From the NCBI RefSeq assembly GCF_003403095.1, contig NZ_CP031555.1, positions 2,212,001 through 2,276,000 on the forward strand: a stretch of DNA of 64,000 nucleotides, given 5' to 3'. Of the stretch, positions 46,347-55,211 are shown piece after piece. A program made the position numbers and the translations under genes. The DNA comes from Thalassospira indica (GTDB lineage Bacteria; Pseudomonadota; Alphaproteobacteria; Rhodospirillales; Thalassospiraceae). Numbering within the stretch: position 1 is the stretch's first letter; each line of letters starts with the position of its first letter. The notes below the pieces were generated by a model. It ran no database searches. It saw only the letters and a list, made by a program, of their open reading frames with translations, and was not told the DNA's origin.

Positions 46347-46769
46347 TTAGGTCAGGCGCGGCAGTTCAATTGCCGGGCAGCGATCCATCACCGCGGTCAT
46401 ACCGTTTGCCTTGGCCTTCGCACAAGCCTCTGGATTGATCACGCCAAGCTGCATCCAGACCGACTTTGCACCGATTGCAATGGCATCATCGACGACGCCA
46501 GCGGCATCTTCGCTGTTACGGAAAATATCGACCATATCGACCGGATCGGCGATATCGGAAAGTTGTGCCACAACAGTCTGACCGTGAATGGTGCCGCCGG
46601 CCTGACCGGGATTGACCGGAATAACTCTGTATCCCTGATCAAGCAGGAACTTCATCACCCGGTTTGACGGGCGTTCCGGCTTGGGGCTGGCGCCAACAAG
46701 CGCGATGGTCTTTGTCGTTTCCAGAAGCGTTTTGATTTCCGGATCGGTGGGATTTTGAAATTCGGCCAT
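46347..46769 (-). CDS. CoA-binding protein (YccU family)
   Basis: The 140-residue protein has a CoA-binding Rossmann-like domain: TKTIALVGASPKPERPSN, followed by FLLDQGYRVIPVNPGQ and GAKSVWMQLGVINPEA. The final MDRCPAIELPRL is the usual end of the YccU group. Proteins of this family bind CoA, but their role is not well defined. Confidence 0.9.
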   Translation of the reverse strand: MAEFQNPTDPEIKTLLETTKTIALVGASPKPERPSNRVMKFLLDQGYRVIPVNPGQAGGTIHGQTVVAQLSDIADPVDMVDIFRNSEDAAGVVDDAIAIGAKSVWMQLGVINPEACAKAKANGMTAVMDRCPAIELPRLT

Positions 46770-46970
46770 TTGGGTTCATCCACTTCGGGTGATCACTGTG
46801 TATGAATGTTATATGAGTGGTGGCTTCCTGCAACGTTGATATGCGTCACCAAGCATGTCACGGGCGTGCAAATGTCTGCCCTCGCGGAAAGTTGATGGCA
46901 ATTTAAGTGACGGCGGCCACCAAATGCTTTTTGACTGGGGGATCGGCGAAACCTGACAGGGTTGTTTTGT

Positions 46971-47849
46971 ATGTATCCATGGCTTGATCCTTCCGGGCGG
47001 TTTTCCTTTTTCAAACTGGCAGTCTTTGTTGCACTTCTTGTGCCCGGCATCGTGTTGTTGTGGCCGGTCATTGCCGAGGGCGGGGCAACCATCCCGGTCA
47101 AGGAAGCTATTCTGGAAAGCGGTGAATGGACCATCCGGATATTACTGATCACGCTACTGGTCACACCGCTTCGCCGCATAACCCGATTTTCAAAACTGGG
47201 ACAGGTGCGCCGCCAAATTGGTGTGGCCGCCTTTTGCTATGTGATGATCCATTTCGGCCTGTATGCGATCAGCCAGAATCTTGATCTTGGCCGCATTGCC
47301 AGCGAGATCGTTTTGCGGATTTATCTGACAATCGGGTTTGTTGCCCTGATTGGGTTGGCGGTTTTGACCGCAACATCCACCAAATCAGCGATGCGCAGGC
47401 TGGGGGCCAAGTGGGGGCGCCTGCATAAACTGGTCTATCCGATTGCCGTACTTGGCGTGGTGCATTTCTTTTTGCAGTCCAAGGTCGATGTCAGTGAAGC
47501 AACCCTGATGGCCGGGATGTTTGTCGGCCTGATGCTGTATCGCTTTGCCCATTGGCGGGGATGGTCGCTTAGATCCGTTGTGACTTTGTCTGTCATTGCG
47601 GTGATTGCCGGGTTGGCAACAGCCGGCATTGAATATGCATGGTATGCCTTGGCGACCGGTATTCCTGCCGATCGCGTGGTTGCGGCCAATCTTGAATGGA
47701 TGTGGCCGTTGCGTCCGGCATGGAATGTGTTGCTGGCCGGTGTCGCGATCAGTGTGATTTCTTTGTTCGGGCGAGATAAACCGGCACGGAGCTGGATCGC
47801 ACGGCTCGTTGGGAATAACAGCGTCACCGCCGAGGCATCATCGCGTTAA
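46971..47849 (+). CDS. msrQ: Heme-binding membrane subunit of protein-methionine-sulfoxide reductase
   Basis: The 292-residue membrane protein matches MsrQ (ferric-reductase-like transmembrane domain). It has about eight helices, with WTIRILLITLLVTPLRRITR, the heme-binding His in MIHFGLYAISQ, and KLVYPIAVLGVVHFFLQSK. In most bacteria MsrQ reduces the molybdoenzyme MsrP, which repairs oxidised periplasmic methionines, and the two genes are adjacent. Here msrP is absent from the window, so the partner must lie elsewhere or be missing. The start at the ATG at 46971 is preferred over TTG at 46962. Confidence 0.88.
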   Translation: MYPWLDPSGRFSFFKLAVFVALLVPGIVLLWPVIAEGGATIPVKEAILESGEWTIRILLITLLVTPLRRITRFSKLGQVRRQIGVAAFCYVMIHFGLYAISQNLDLGRIASEIVLRIYLTIGFVALIGLAVLTATSTKSAMRRLGAKWGRLHKLVYPIAVLGVVHFFLQSKVDVSEATLMAGMFVGLMLYRFAHWRGWSLRSVVTLSVIAVIAGLATAGIEYAWYALATGIPADRVVAANLEWMWPLRPAWNVLLAGVAISVISLFGRDKPARSWIARLVGNNSVTAEASSR

Positions 47850-47886
47850 GTGGCATAACCAGCTATGTCTGCGGTTTCGTGAAATT

Positions 47887-47920
47887 CCGGTCCACCGTCG
47901 ACTGACTGACAGTGGACCGG
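47887..47920. terminator. Possible hairpin between msrQ and the third chemoreceptor
   Basis: CCGGTCCAC and GTGGACCGG form a 9-bp stem with a 16-base loop between convergent genes. No T-tract follows on either strand. Confidence 0.35.
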
Positions 47921-47931
47921 TGCGATTGGCT

Positions 47932-49902
47932 TTATTCCGAGCGAATCTTGCTCAGGAAGTTGTTGGTTTCGCGACGCAGATTGACCGAGTACTCCATCAG
48001 TTCATGGGCTGATTTCAGAACTGTATCGGCACTTTCGGTCGACCGGACAGCAGCCGCACTGACCAAGCTGATGCTTTCGGTCACACCGCTGGTCCCGACA
48101 GAAGCATTTTCCACACTGCCGGAAATCTCCTGAGTCGCAGCACCTTGTTCTTCGACCGCCGCCGCGATCGCCGATGCGCTTTCGTTAAGTTCACCGACGA
48201 TATCGGTGATCTCGTTGATTGCGGTCGAGGACAGCTTCGTCGCGTTCTGGATGCTTTCGATCTGCTCGGAAATTTCCTGTGTCGCGCGACTGGTTTGAGA
48301 TGCGAGGTTTTTGACCTCGTTGGCGACAACCGCAAAGCCCTTGCCAGCTTCGCCAGCACGGGCGGCCTCGATCGTGGCATTCAGGGCCAGAAGGTTGGTC
48401 TGGGCCGCGATGTCGTTGATCAGGGCTATGACATCACCAATACGTGCAGAGGCCTCGACAAGGCCGTCCACTGTTTCGCGCGTGCTGGTTGCCTTGTTTG
48501 AGACATTGGCGGCTACCTCGCTTGAATGGTTGGCCTGACGGCTGATTTCCGTGATGGAGGCAGACAGTTCCTCGGACGAGGCGGCAACGGTGGCAACGTT
48601 GTTTGATGCATTTTGCGCAGCATCCATGCCGATCTTTGCTTGTTGGGTCGTTTCATCAGCCGTGCCGGACATGACGCGGGATGCGTCATCCATGTCGCGT
48701 GCCGCGTTTTCAAGGCCGTCGATGATGGCCCCGACTGTATTTTCGAATTCATCGGCAAGCTTGCGACCGAGAGTCTTTTTCTCTTCCTCGTTTCTTCGAC
48801 GCAGTTCTTGTTGCTCGGCCTCAAGGCTTTTCATGCGCTGTGCGTTGGTCTGGAAAATTATGACCGCGCTGGCCATTTCGCCGATTTCGTCCTTTTGATC
48901 CTTTGCCGGGACTTCGGTGTCGAGTTCGCCGCCAGCGATCTTGTTCATGGCCGCGGTCATGGCCCGGATCGGATGAGAGATCGACCGGTTGACGCTAAAG
49001 GCGATCAGTAGTGCGACCAGCAGGGTTACAATACTTACACCCAGTGACAGGGTGGTGGCGTCGTTGATCGCGCTTGCAAAGAAACTGCGATCAATGCCCA
49101 TGACGACAATGCCAAGGTTCTGGCCGCTAAAATCCGTGATCGGGCGCGCCATCAGGGCCAGTTCGGTGCCCTCGGAATCCTGCGGGGCAAGGATCTGTTC
49201 GCCGTCACGTGCCGCGGCAAGGGTGGGCGATGCAATATCAAGGAAGCCTTCGGGGAAGGTGGAGGCGAAGACTTCAAAGGTGCCGTCACGGTCAATCAGA
49301 AGGGCGGCATCGGTGTTGGAGTGTGCCTTGAAGTTTTCAAAGAAGGCCGGACCAAAGGATAATCCAAATTCAACCGAGCCCACATGCGTCCCATCGTTGA
49401 AAACAGGTGTGACACCGCGCATGCCAAGACCGGCAACACCGACTTCCAGGCCGCTAATGGGTTGTTGTTTTGTATTGGTTTCGACCACTGTCTTGCGGAA
49501 CGAAGACAGATCGTCACCGAATTTCTCAAGCTTATGAACCCTGAGGAACGAGATCGCCGGGGCCTTATGGAACTGGAACTGACGCACGCCATGGTTTTCT
49601 TTGAGTTCGGCGAAGCCAGGGCCGAAAATATCGGCCAGCGTATCGCGGTCATCTTCCGCCATGGCTTTTTGGGCGGCGGGGATGGTTGCAGCAAAATCCG
49701 CCATCGCAAGCGCACGGGCGGCTTCCATGTCCAGCGCGCTTCGCAACTTTTCGAAATTGACGCGCAGTTCGCGTTGTTCAGCACCTGCGACAATGTCACG
49801 TTCAATCGAAAGATTGATAAGCCCGATCACCAATGCAGTCGCAAAGGTTATAAAGATCATCGCGATACTTAGTCGCGGACCTATTTTCAAAGATTTCAGC
49901 AT
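47932..49902 (-). CDS. Methyl-accepting chemotaxis protein with large periplasmic double-Cache sensor
   Basis: The 656-residue chemoreceptor starts at the ATG complementary to 49900-49902, behind GGGGAAG. The first helix is at about residues 15-33 ([17 protein letters not shown]). The periplasmic part of about 260 residues contains [28 protein letters not shown] and [17 protein letters not shown], matching the dCache_3-type sensor. A second helix, HAMP and the signalling tip ([23 protein letters not shown]) follow. It is unrelated in its sensor to the tandem pair at 12-15.6 kb. Ligand unknown. Confidence 0.94.
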   Translation of the reverse strand: MLKSLKIGPRLSIAMIFITFATALVIGLINLSIERDIVAGAEQRELRVNFEKLRSALDMEAARALAMADFAATIPAAQKAMAEDDRDTLADIFGPGFAELKENHGVRQFQFHKAPAISFLRVHKLEKFGDDLSSFRKTVVETNTKQQPISGLEVGVAGLGMRGVTPVFNDGTHVGSVEFGLSFGPAFFENFKAHSNTDAALLIDRDGTFEVFASTFPEGFLDIASPTLAAARDGEQILAPQDSEGTELALMARPITDFSGQNLGIVVMGIDRSFFASAINDATTLSLGVSIVTLLVALLIAFSVNRSISHPIRAMTAAMNKIAGGELDTEVPAKDQKDEIGEMASAVIIFQTNAQRMKSLEAEQQELRRRNEEEKKTLGRKLADEFENTVGAIIDGLENAARDMDDASRVMSGTADETTQQAKIGMDAAQNASNNVATVAASSEELSASITEISRQANHSSEVAANVSNKATSTRETVDGLVEASARIGDVIALINDIAAQTNLLALNATIEAARAGEAGKGFAVVANEVKNLASQTSRATQEISEQIESIQNATKLSSTAINEITDIVGELNESASAIAAAVEEQGAATQEISGSVENASVGTSGVTESISLVSAAAVRSTESADTVLKSAHELMEYSVNLRRETNNFLSKIRSE

Positions 49903-50066
49903 GTCCACACTTCCCCGCCTATCTATTGTTTTTCTTAGAAGAATTATAAATATTCATTCTTCTGAAGACTTGCGGAGATCATCTAAACTCAACTTTGGGT
50001 TTATGTGAATACCAAATAATACGGGTATTTATATATCTAAAGGTTATAATGTTGCGGTAAGCATAG

Positions 50067-50124
50067 GAAAACCTCCAGACAATCGTCTGAAGCAAATTTT
50101 TGACGATTGGAGGAGGTGACGGTC
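50067..50124 (-). terminator. Possible terminator of the LysE gene
   Basis: On the minus strand CCTCCAATCGTC and GACGATTGTCTGGAGG pair, with a 3-base bulge, around a long A/T-rich loop. GTTTTCC follows. It lies about 20 bases past the stop of the gene at 50146. Confidence 0.45.
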
Positions 50125-50145
50125 TTTATGGACGGGGTGGGGCCC

Positions 50146-50775
50146 TCAGCCCGCTGCGCGGCGGGTGAGGGCAGTCAGCAATCCAGCACCAATCATGACC
50201 CCGCCACCGATGCGTGTCAGGCGACGCAGGGCGGATGGGTGGCGGAACCGTTCACGCAGCGCACTTGCCATTACCGCCCAGATCGCAACGTTGATCGCAG
50301 CCAATATGACGAACGTTGCGGTCATGATCGTGAACTGAGGCAAAAGCGGATCGCCGGCTGTCACGAACTGCGGCACAAAGGCGATGAAGAAAACGATGCC
50401 CTTGGGGTTCAGGGCGGTGACGATATAGGCCTGCAGGAACATGCGCGACGGACGGTTGCGTTTGGCATCCGGGTTGTCGTGCAGGGCTTCGGGCTTTTCA
50501 CGCCACATCTTGATGCCAAGATAGATCAAATAGGCCGCCCCAACGAGTTTGAGTACGGTAAAAGCCTCTGCCGAGGCCGCGAGTAACGCACCAGCCCCGG
50601 CCAGCGAGATCGTCATTGCGGTGAGATCGCCCAGTGCAACCCCCGGAACCGTTGCCCATGCAGTTTGTTTACCCTTGCCCAAGGCATAGCTGACAACAAG
50701 CATGATGGTCGGGCCGGGAATGGCCAGAACCACAGCACAGGCAAAAGCAAAGGCAAGCCAGATTTCAAACGACAT
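50146..50775 (-). CDS. LysE family amino-acid exporter
   Basis: The 209-residue membrane protein has six helices typical of the LysE/RhtB family. The N-terminal signature is IPGPTIMLVVSYALGKG, followed by ATVPGVALGDLTAM, YLIYLGIKMWREKP and the central ALNPKGIVFFIAFVPQFV. It exports amino acids or related small molecules by proton exchange. The substrate cannot be read from sequence. Confidence 0.9.
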   Translation of the reverse strand: MSFEIWLAFAFACAVVLAIPGPTIMLVVSYALGKGKQTAWATVPGVALGDLTAMTISLAGAGALLAASAEAFTVLKLVGAAYLIYLGIKMWREKPEALHDNPDAKRNRPSRMFLQAYIVTALNPKGIVFFIAFVPQFVTAGDPLLPQFTIMTATFVILAAINVAIWAVMASALRERFRHPSALRRLTRIGGGVMIGAGLLTALTRRAAG

Positions 50776-50871
50776 GGGGCGTACTCCGAAAAAGGTATCT
50801 GTTCACAGAATGCGTCATTCCGAAGGGTTTGCAAATACCATCATAAGGTAATTTACCCGATATAGGGCAGT

Positions 50872-51666
50872 CTATTCGTGGCGCCAGCTGGGGTGGCGCT
50901 TTTCGATAAAGGCGCCGATCCCTTCGCGGGCGTCATGTTTTTGCATATTCGCGGTCATCACATCGGATGCATAGGAATAGGCCTGCGACAGCGGCATTTC
51001 GAGCTGTTTGTAAAATGCCTGTTTGCCAAGCCGAACCGTCATGCCCGACCGGGCGGCAATCCGGGCGGCCAGGGCGTTTGTGTGTTCTTCAAGTTCCTCA
51101 TCCCCAACCACGTCTGACACCAGTCCCATGGAAAAGGCGGTTTCGGCATTAATCGGATCGCCGGTCAGAAGCATCCGCATGGCATGTTTACGGGCAATGT
51201 TGCGGCTAAGTGCGACCATCGGTGTAGAGCAGAACAAGCCGATATTGACCCCCGGGGTCGCGAACTTGGCGCTGTTGGCGGCAACAGCCAGATCGCAACT
51301 GGCGACAAGCTGGCAACCGGCTGCTGTTGCCATGCCGCGCACGCGCGCGATGACGGGTTGCGGCAGACTGACAATCGTCATCATCAGGTCGCTGCACTGC
51401 GTAAACAGGCTGGCATGCTGATCACATTCTGTAATGCCATTCATTTCCTTAAGGTCGTGGCCGGCACAAAAGACAGGACCCTCTGCTGCCAGAATGACAC
51501 ATCTGACGGTGGTCTCCTTGGCGATCTTGTCAAACGCGTCCTTAAGGGCCGTCATCATCGCCCCCGACAGGGCATTGCGGCGTTTGGGGTTGTTCATCGT
51601 CAGGGTGACAGAGCCGTCATTGTCTGTGCGTGTGACAAGCTCTGGCTCGGTTGTGGAAACGGTCAT
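50872..51666 (-). CDS. Enoyl-CoA hydratase/isomerase family protein, ECHDC3-like
   Basis: The 264-residue crotonase-fold protein has the oxyanion loop FCAGHDLKEM and ARVRGMATAAGCQLVASCDL. The two catalytic Glu of enoyl-CoA hydratases are not conserved: the usual PExxxG segment reads TPGVNIGLFCSTPMV. This GVNIGLFCSTP stretch is characteristic of the ECHDC3 subgroup. Hydratase activity is therefore doubtful, although CoA-ester binding is likely. No other fatty-acid gene is adjacent. Confidence 0.9.
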   Translation of the reverse strand: MTVSTTEPELVTRTDNDGSVTLTMNNPKRRNALSGAMMTALKDAFDKIAKETTVRCVILAAEGPVFCAGHDLKEMNGITECDQHASLFTQCSDLMMTIVSLPQPVIARVRGMATAAGCQLVASCDLAVAANSAKFATPGVNIGLFCSTPMVALSRNIARKHAMRMLLTGDPINAETAFSMGLVSDVVGDEELEEHTNALAARIAARSGMTVRLGKQAFYKQLEMPLSQAYSYASDVMTANMQKHDAREGIGAFIEKRHPSWRHE

Positions 51667-51847
51667 GGCGGGCCTCCCGGATGGCTGTATGTGTTTGACG
51701 TTTTTTGATTTTTAAAACACGGTATACCGTAGTAGAATTACACGCAAAGGGTTAGCGGCCTGTGCCAATAATAAAACCTTGGGGATGTGCCGAATGTTAT
51801 TCTGTCTTTGCCTGATCGATAAAAATTAATTCGGCAAGTGGTTGTGC

Positions 51848-52831
51848 ATGAGTAAAGATTTCCCAAATCGGCGGGGGCGGGCACCGGGGCGTTTCGTTCC
51901 GACCCGGACAGTCCGTGAGTCTGTGCGGCTGACAAAACCTGTGCGTGAAACGCCCATCAAGCGGTTTGACAGCAAGGACATGATGGAACGCGATCTTGAA
52001 AGATATCGCGCAGAGGCCCGTGCACGCCTTTTACAGAACGGCTTTGATATTCCAGCCTTTCTGATGCCCAAACCCAAGATCAATCCTGAAGACGAGGACG
52101 CCGGTGATGCACCCGATCCTGTCATCGAGGAAGATCTGCGTCCACCAGCCATGATCGGGCCAAAGCCTACCATGCCGGTTAAGAGTGAAAAGCTCTCTGA
52201 TGTCAAAAGTTCGGTTGCGGTTGCCGCGGCAAAGGTCAAACCTAATCGCCATGTCTATGTCCCGGACAAGGCAAGCGGGCTTGTTTCGATGTTCCTGCCA
52301 GACGATAGCCAGCTGAAATCTGGTGCATCAGACGCGGGCGGTGCAGGGGGCGGACAATTGGTGCGACCACAGGATCGTACAGCCCATGAAGCTGCCCAAA
52401 GGGCTGCCATCGACAAGGAACGTAGCGCCTATGACGACTATGTCGACAGTCTGAATGGCGGTAAGACATTGCTTGATCGGACCCGGGAAAAGGACAGCCA
52501 GGGTGGGGATGTTGGCAATGACATTGCAGGCCGGGTAGACGACCTGAAAGAAGCCGAGGTTCGAAAGTCCCGCATCAATCTGCCAGATAGCGAAGACAAC
52601 TGGGCCCTGCATGAAGACCTTGATGCCAAGCGTCAGGCGATTTTGCAAAAGCAGGGAAAGTCGGCGGGATCTGCAAAAGGGCAATCATCGAAGGGGCGTA
52701 AACAGCCGGGTGAACCCTTGGGCTTTAACAAGATGATCGCGCGGTTGGCAGCCTATATGATTGCAGCGGTGGCTGTGGGCTATGTGCTGGTTCTGACGGT
52801 CAACGAATTTTCGGCAATTCTCGGCAGATAA
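51848..52831 (+). CDS. Tail-anchored protein of unknown function (327 aa)
   Basis: The 327-residue protein has a polar, charged, probably disordered body with basic N-terminus (SKDFPNRRGRAPGRFVPTRT) and a single C-terminal membrane segment (YMIAAVAVGYVLVLTVNEF) ending SAILGR. It therefore faces the cytoplasm and is inserted by its tail. The middle has MMERDLERYRAEARARLLQNG and repeated Asp/Glu/Lys patches. The ATG at 51848 is the best start, without a strong ribosome site. I do not recognise a family. The next small protein has a similar C-terminal layout. Confidence 0.62.
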   Translation: MSKDFPNRRGRAPGRFVPTRTVRESVRLTKPVRETPIKRFDSKDMMERDLERYRAEARARLLQNGFDIPAFLMPKPKINPEDEDAGDAPDPVIEEDLRPPAMIGPKPTMPVKSEKLSDVKSSVAVAAAKVKPNRHVYVPDKASGLVSMFLPDDSQLKSGASDAGGAGGGQLVRPQDRTAHEAAQRAAIDKERSAYDDYVDSLNGGKTLLDRTREKDSQGGDVGNDIAGRVDDLKEAEVRKSRINLPDSEDNWALHEDLDAKRQAILQKQGKSAGSAKGQSSKGRKQPGEPLGFNKMIARLAAYMIAAVAVGYVLVLTVNEFSAILGR

Positions 52832-53084
52832 CACAGATAACAAACTATTGCCGAACGATTGCCTTAATCCCCATGTATCAAGGAGGAATTCGGTGGTGTG
52901 ACGTCAGGGCCGCTTGGGCCTTGCGCGTTGCGCAACGATAAGAACAAGGTACGGGGAAGACAGAGCGAAATCATCCGAGGCGGGGGCCGCCGTGATCATG
53001 GCATGATGGAAATGATGCCGGGATCAGGGCGAAAAGACAGTTCACCCTGTTGCAGGAGGCAGCAATCGATGCTGTGAAGTCGCC

Positions 53085-53372
53085 ATGATGTATGACGAAA
53101 CCGGTCAGGAAGACCGTCAGCCTGTTTACTTGCCAGAGAACCGTTTTCACTGGGCATCCAACGACGAAGTCGACAAACCGCTGCGTGATCTTTCGCGTGG
53201 GCCGGTTCACGCCCGGTTCAGGCAAAAATCTGATCCGGGGCCGGGTATGTCGCCCGGTGAGTGGATGCGTGAAAATTTGCCCGGGCTCGGCGCAACGGCG
53301 ATTGCGGCTATCGTGATCCTGTGTGTCGTGGTGGCGATCTATACTGATGTGGCCGGGATATTGACCCGCTAG
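53085..53372 (+). CDS. Small tail-anchored membrane protein (95 aa)
   Basis: The 95-residue protein has a polar N-terminal part (YLPENRFHWASNDEVDKPL, then PGMSPGEWMRENLPGLG) and a C-terminal membrane helix (ATAIAAIVILCVVVAIYTDV) ending AGILTR. The ending resembles that of the 327-residue protein upstream (FSAILGR). No strong ribosome site is present. Family unknown. Confidence 0.55.
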   Translation: MMYDETGQEDRQPVYLPENRFHWASNDEVDKPLRDLSRGPVHARFRQKSDPGPGMSPGEWMRENLPGLGATAIAAIVILCVVVAIYTDVAGILTR

Positions 53373-53510
53373 TGGTTGGGGATCTGATGTCCCCTAAAAG
53401 CGGTCTGTGTATGCGCAAATTGTTGACGTTAACGTAAACGTTATGTCAGGCTATCTCCCTGAAACAAAAATGCTGCGTCAAAGCAGCTCCACAGGGAGGC
53501 CATCCAAGCC

Positions 53511-53951
53511 ATGAACAGTTCCGTGACCCGGACCGGCGTAACGCCAGCCGACTTTGATGCCATCATGCGCGAGAAGGTCCCGTTTGTCGGGGATATGGAT
53601 GTCAGGACCGAAAGCCTCTCAGGCGATACCGCGATCCTGCGTCTGCCATTCAAGGAACGCTATCTGCGTCCGGGCAATGTGGTGACCGGGCCTGCGATCT
53701 TTGCGCTGGCCGATATTGCGCTGTATGCCGTGGCGTGGCTTGTGGTGCCCAAGGCGGATCTGGCGGTAACAACCGAGGCGACAGTGCATTTCCTGTCCGG
53801 GGCAAAGCCCGGCGATCTGATTGCAGAGGCCAAAATCCTGAAGGCGGGCAGGCGGCTTTTAATTGCCGAATGCCATATTCGATCTGCCGTTGATGACAGC
53901 CTTTGCGCGCATGTGATCGGGACTTATGCCATGCCGCCGGCCGAAAAATAG
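53511..53951 (+). CDS. PaaI family thioesterase
   Basis: The 146-residue hotdog-fold protein has the PaaI pattern: LRPGNVVTGPAIFALADIALYAVAW forms the hot-dog helix with the Asp, followed by TTEATVHFLSGAKPGDLIAEAKIL. The start follows GGGAGG by 9 bases. It is a probable acyl-CoA thioesterase. It precedes rplM in the same direction but is separated by about 155 bases with its own promoter. Confidence 0.88.
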   Translation: MNSSVTRTGVTPADFDAIMREKVPFVGDMDVRTESLSGDTAILRLPFKERYLRPGNVVTGPAIFALADIALYAVAWLVVPKADLAVTTEATVHFLSGAKPGDLIAEAKILKAGRRLLIAECHIRSAVDDSLCAHVIGTYAMPPAEK

Positions 53952-54017
53952 GCTAAATTGTTGTGGTAAAATAATACCTCTACCGTTAAGTCATTGATTT
54001 AATGTGAAATATTCCTG

Positions 54018-54045
54018 TTGTTTTCCTGTTGGATGCTGGCATAAT
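54018..54045 (+). promoter_or_regulatory. Putative rplM promoter
   Basis: TTGTTT (54018-54023) and CATAAT (54040-54045) are 16 bases apart, about 60 bases upstream of the rplM ATG. Visual call. Confidence 0.5.
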
Positions 54046-54060
54046 GCGCCGACTTTCAAC

Positions 54061-54076
54061 GAGGGAACATTCCCTC
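54061..54076 (+). promoter_or_regulatory. Leader hairpin upstream of rplM
   Basis: GAGGGA and TCCCTC form a perfect 6-bp stem around ACAT. It lies in the predicted 5-prime leader, 30 bases before the ATG. The ATG has only a weak ribosome site (GAGTATAGAAATA), so the structure might matter for translational control by a ribosomal protein. Role inferred. Confidence 0.4.
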
Positions 54077-54106
54077 CGTGGAACCCAGTTTTCGAGTATA
54101 GAAATA

Positions 54107-54574
54107 ATGAAAACCTTCACTGCGACACCGAGCGACATCGAGCGCAAATGGTTCGTGGTCGACGCAGAAGACGTCGTCCTTGGCCGCCTTGCAGCCGTTG
54201 TTGCCAACCGTCTTCGTGGTAAACACAAAGCGATGTTTACCCCGCACATGGATTGTGGCGATCACATCGTCATCGTCAATGCCGAAAAAGTCAAACTGAC
54301 TGGCCGTAAACTTCAGAACAAGAAGTTCTACTGGCACACCGGTTACCCGGGCGGCATCAAAGAACGCACCATGGACAAGCTCCTGAACGGTGAGCATCCG
54401 GAACGCGTCATCATCAAAGCTGTTGAGCGTATGATGAGCCGTGGCCCGCTGCGCAGCCAGGTTCTTTCCAAACTGCACGTCTATGCTGGTACCGAGCATC
54501 CGCATGAAGCTCAGAAGCCGGAAGTCCTCGACGTAGCGGCTATGAACGAAAAGAATAAGCGGAGTGGCAAATAA
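54107..54574 (+). CDS. rplM: 50S ribosomal protein L13
   Basis: The 155-residue protein matches L13: [59 protein letters not shown] and the ending of [20 protein letters not shown]. It is one of the early assembly proteins of the large subunit. Its stop TAA overlaps the rpsI ATG by one base (TAATG). The usual rplM-rpsI pair is kept. Confidence 0.97.
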   Translation: MKTFTATPSDIERKWFVVDAEDVVLGRLAAVVANRLRGKHKAMFTPHMDCGDHIVIVNAEKVKLTGRKLQNKKFYWHTGYPGGIKERTMDKLLNGEHPERVIIKAVERMMSRGPLRSQVLSKLHVYAGTEHPHEAQKPEVLDVAAMNEKNKRSGK

Positions 54575-55062
54575 TGGCCGACACCAAAACTCTTGAAGAT
54601 CTCAAGGATCTGGCACAGGGCGGCGAAGTTGCTGCTGCTGCAGAAGGCACCCTGCCGGAGCCGAAGATCGACGCACAGGGCCGTTCCTATGCAACCGGCC
54701 GTCGTAAGAACGCAATTGCACGCGTCTGGATCAAACCGGGCTCGGGCAAAGTCACCGTCAATGGCCGTGAGTTCGAAGACTACTTCGCACGTCCGGTTCT
54801 GCGCATGGTGATCAACCAGCCGTTCGGCGTAACCAATCGCAAAGATCAGTTCGACGTTGTCTGCACCGTTTCCGGTGGCGGTCTTTCCGGTCAGGCCGGT
54901 GCCGTTCGTCACGGTATCTCCCGTGCACTGACCATGTTCGAGCCGGCACTGCGTCCGTCACTTAAAGCTGGTGGGTTCCTCACCCGTGACTCGCGTGCTG
55001 TTGAACGTAAAAAATACGGTCGCGCCAAAGCTCGTCGTAGCTTCCAGTTCTCGAAACGTTAA
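54574..55062 (+). CDS. rpsI: 30S ribosomal protein S9
   Basis: The 162-residue protein has an N-terminal extension of about 35 residues ([20 protein letters not shown]) before the S9 core. The core is [57 protein letters not shown] and the final [16 protein letters not shown] that reaches the P-site tRNA. It is translationally coupled to rplM. A hairpin terminator follows. Confidence 0.97.
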   Translation: MADTKTLEDLKDLAQGGEVAAAAEGTLPEPKIDAQGRSYATGRRKNAIARVWIKPGSGKVTVNGREFEDYFARPVLRMVINQPFGVTNRKDQFDVVCTVSGGGLSGQAGAVRHGISRALTMFEPALRPSLKAGGFLTRDSRAVERKKYGRAKARRSFQFSKR

Positions 55063-55098
55063 GTCGTTTTCGGGCACAAGGCTCGCGATACTGTTTGG

Positions 55099-55131
55099 AA
55101 AAGCGTCACCCTCGGGTGGCGCTTTTTCTTT
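55099..55131 (+). terminator. Terminator of rplM-rpsI
   Basis: AAAGCGTCACCC and GGGTGGCGCTTT (one G-T pair) form the stem around TC, followed by TTTCTTTTT. It lies 37 bases past the rpsI stop. Confidence 0.88.
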
Positions 55132-55144
55132 TTGCGAAAGCCAA

Positions 55145-55183
55145 TAAAAAAAGCGGCGTTCTCACACAGGAGAGCGCCGCTTT
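55145..55183 (-). terminator. Terminator of the lldD-type gene
   Basis: On the minus strand AAAGCGGCGCTCTC and GAGAACGCCGCTTT form a stem with one A bulge around CTGTGT, followed by TTTTATT. Confidence 0.88.
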
Positions 55184-55211
55184 CTGTTTCGTATCAAGAC
55201 GTACCTGTTGC

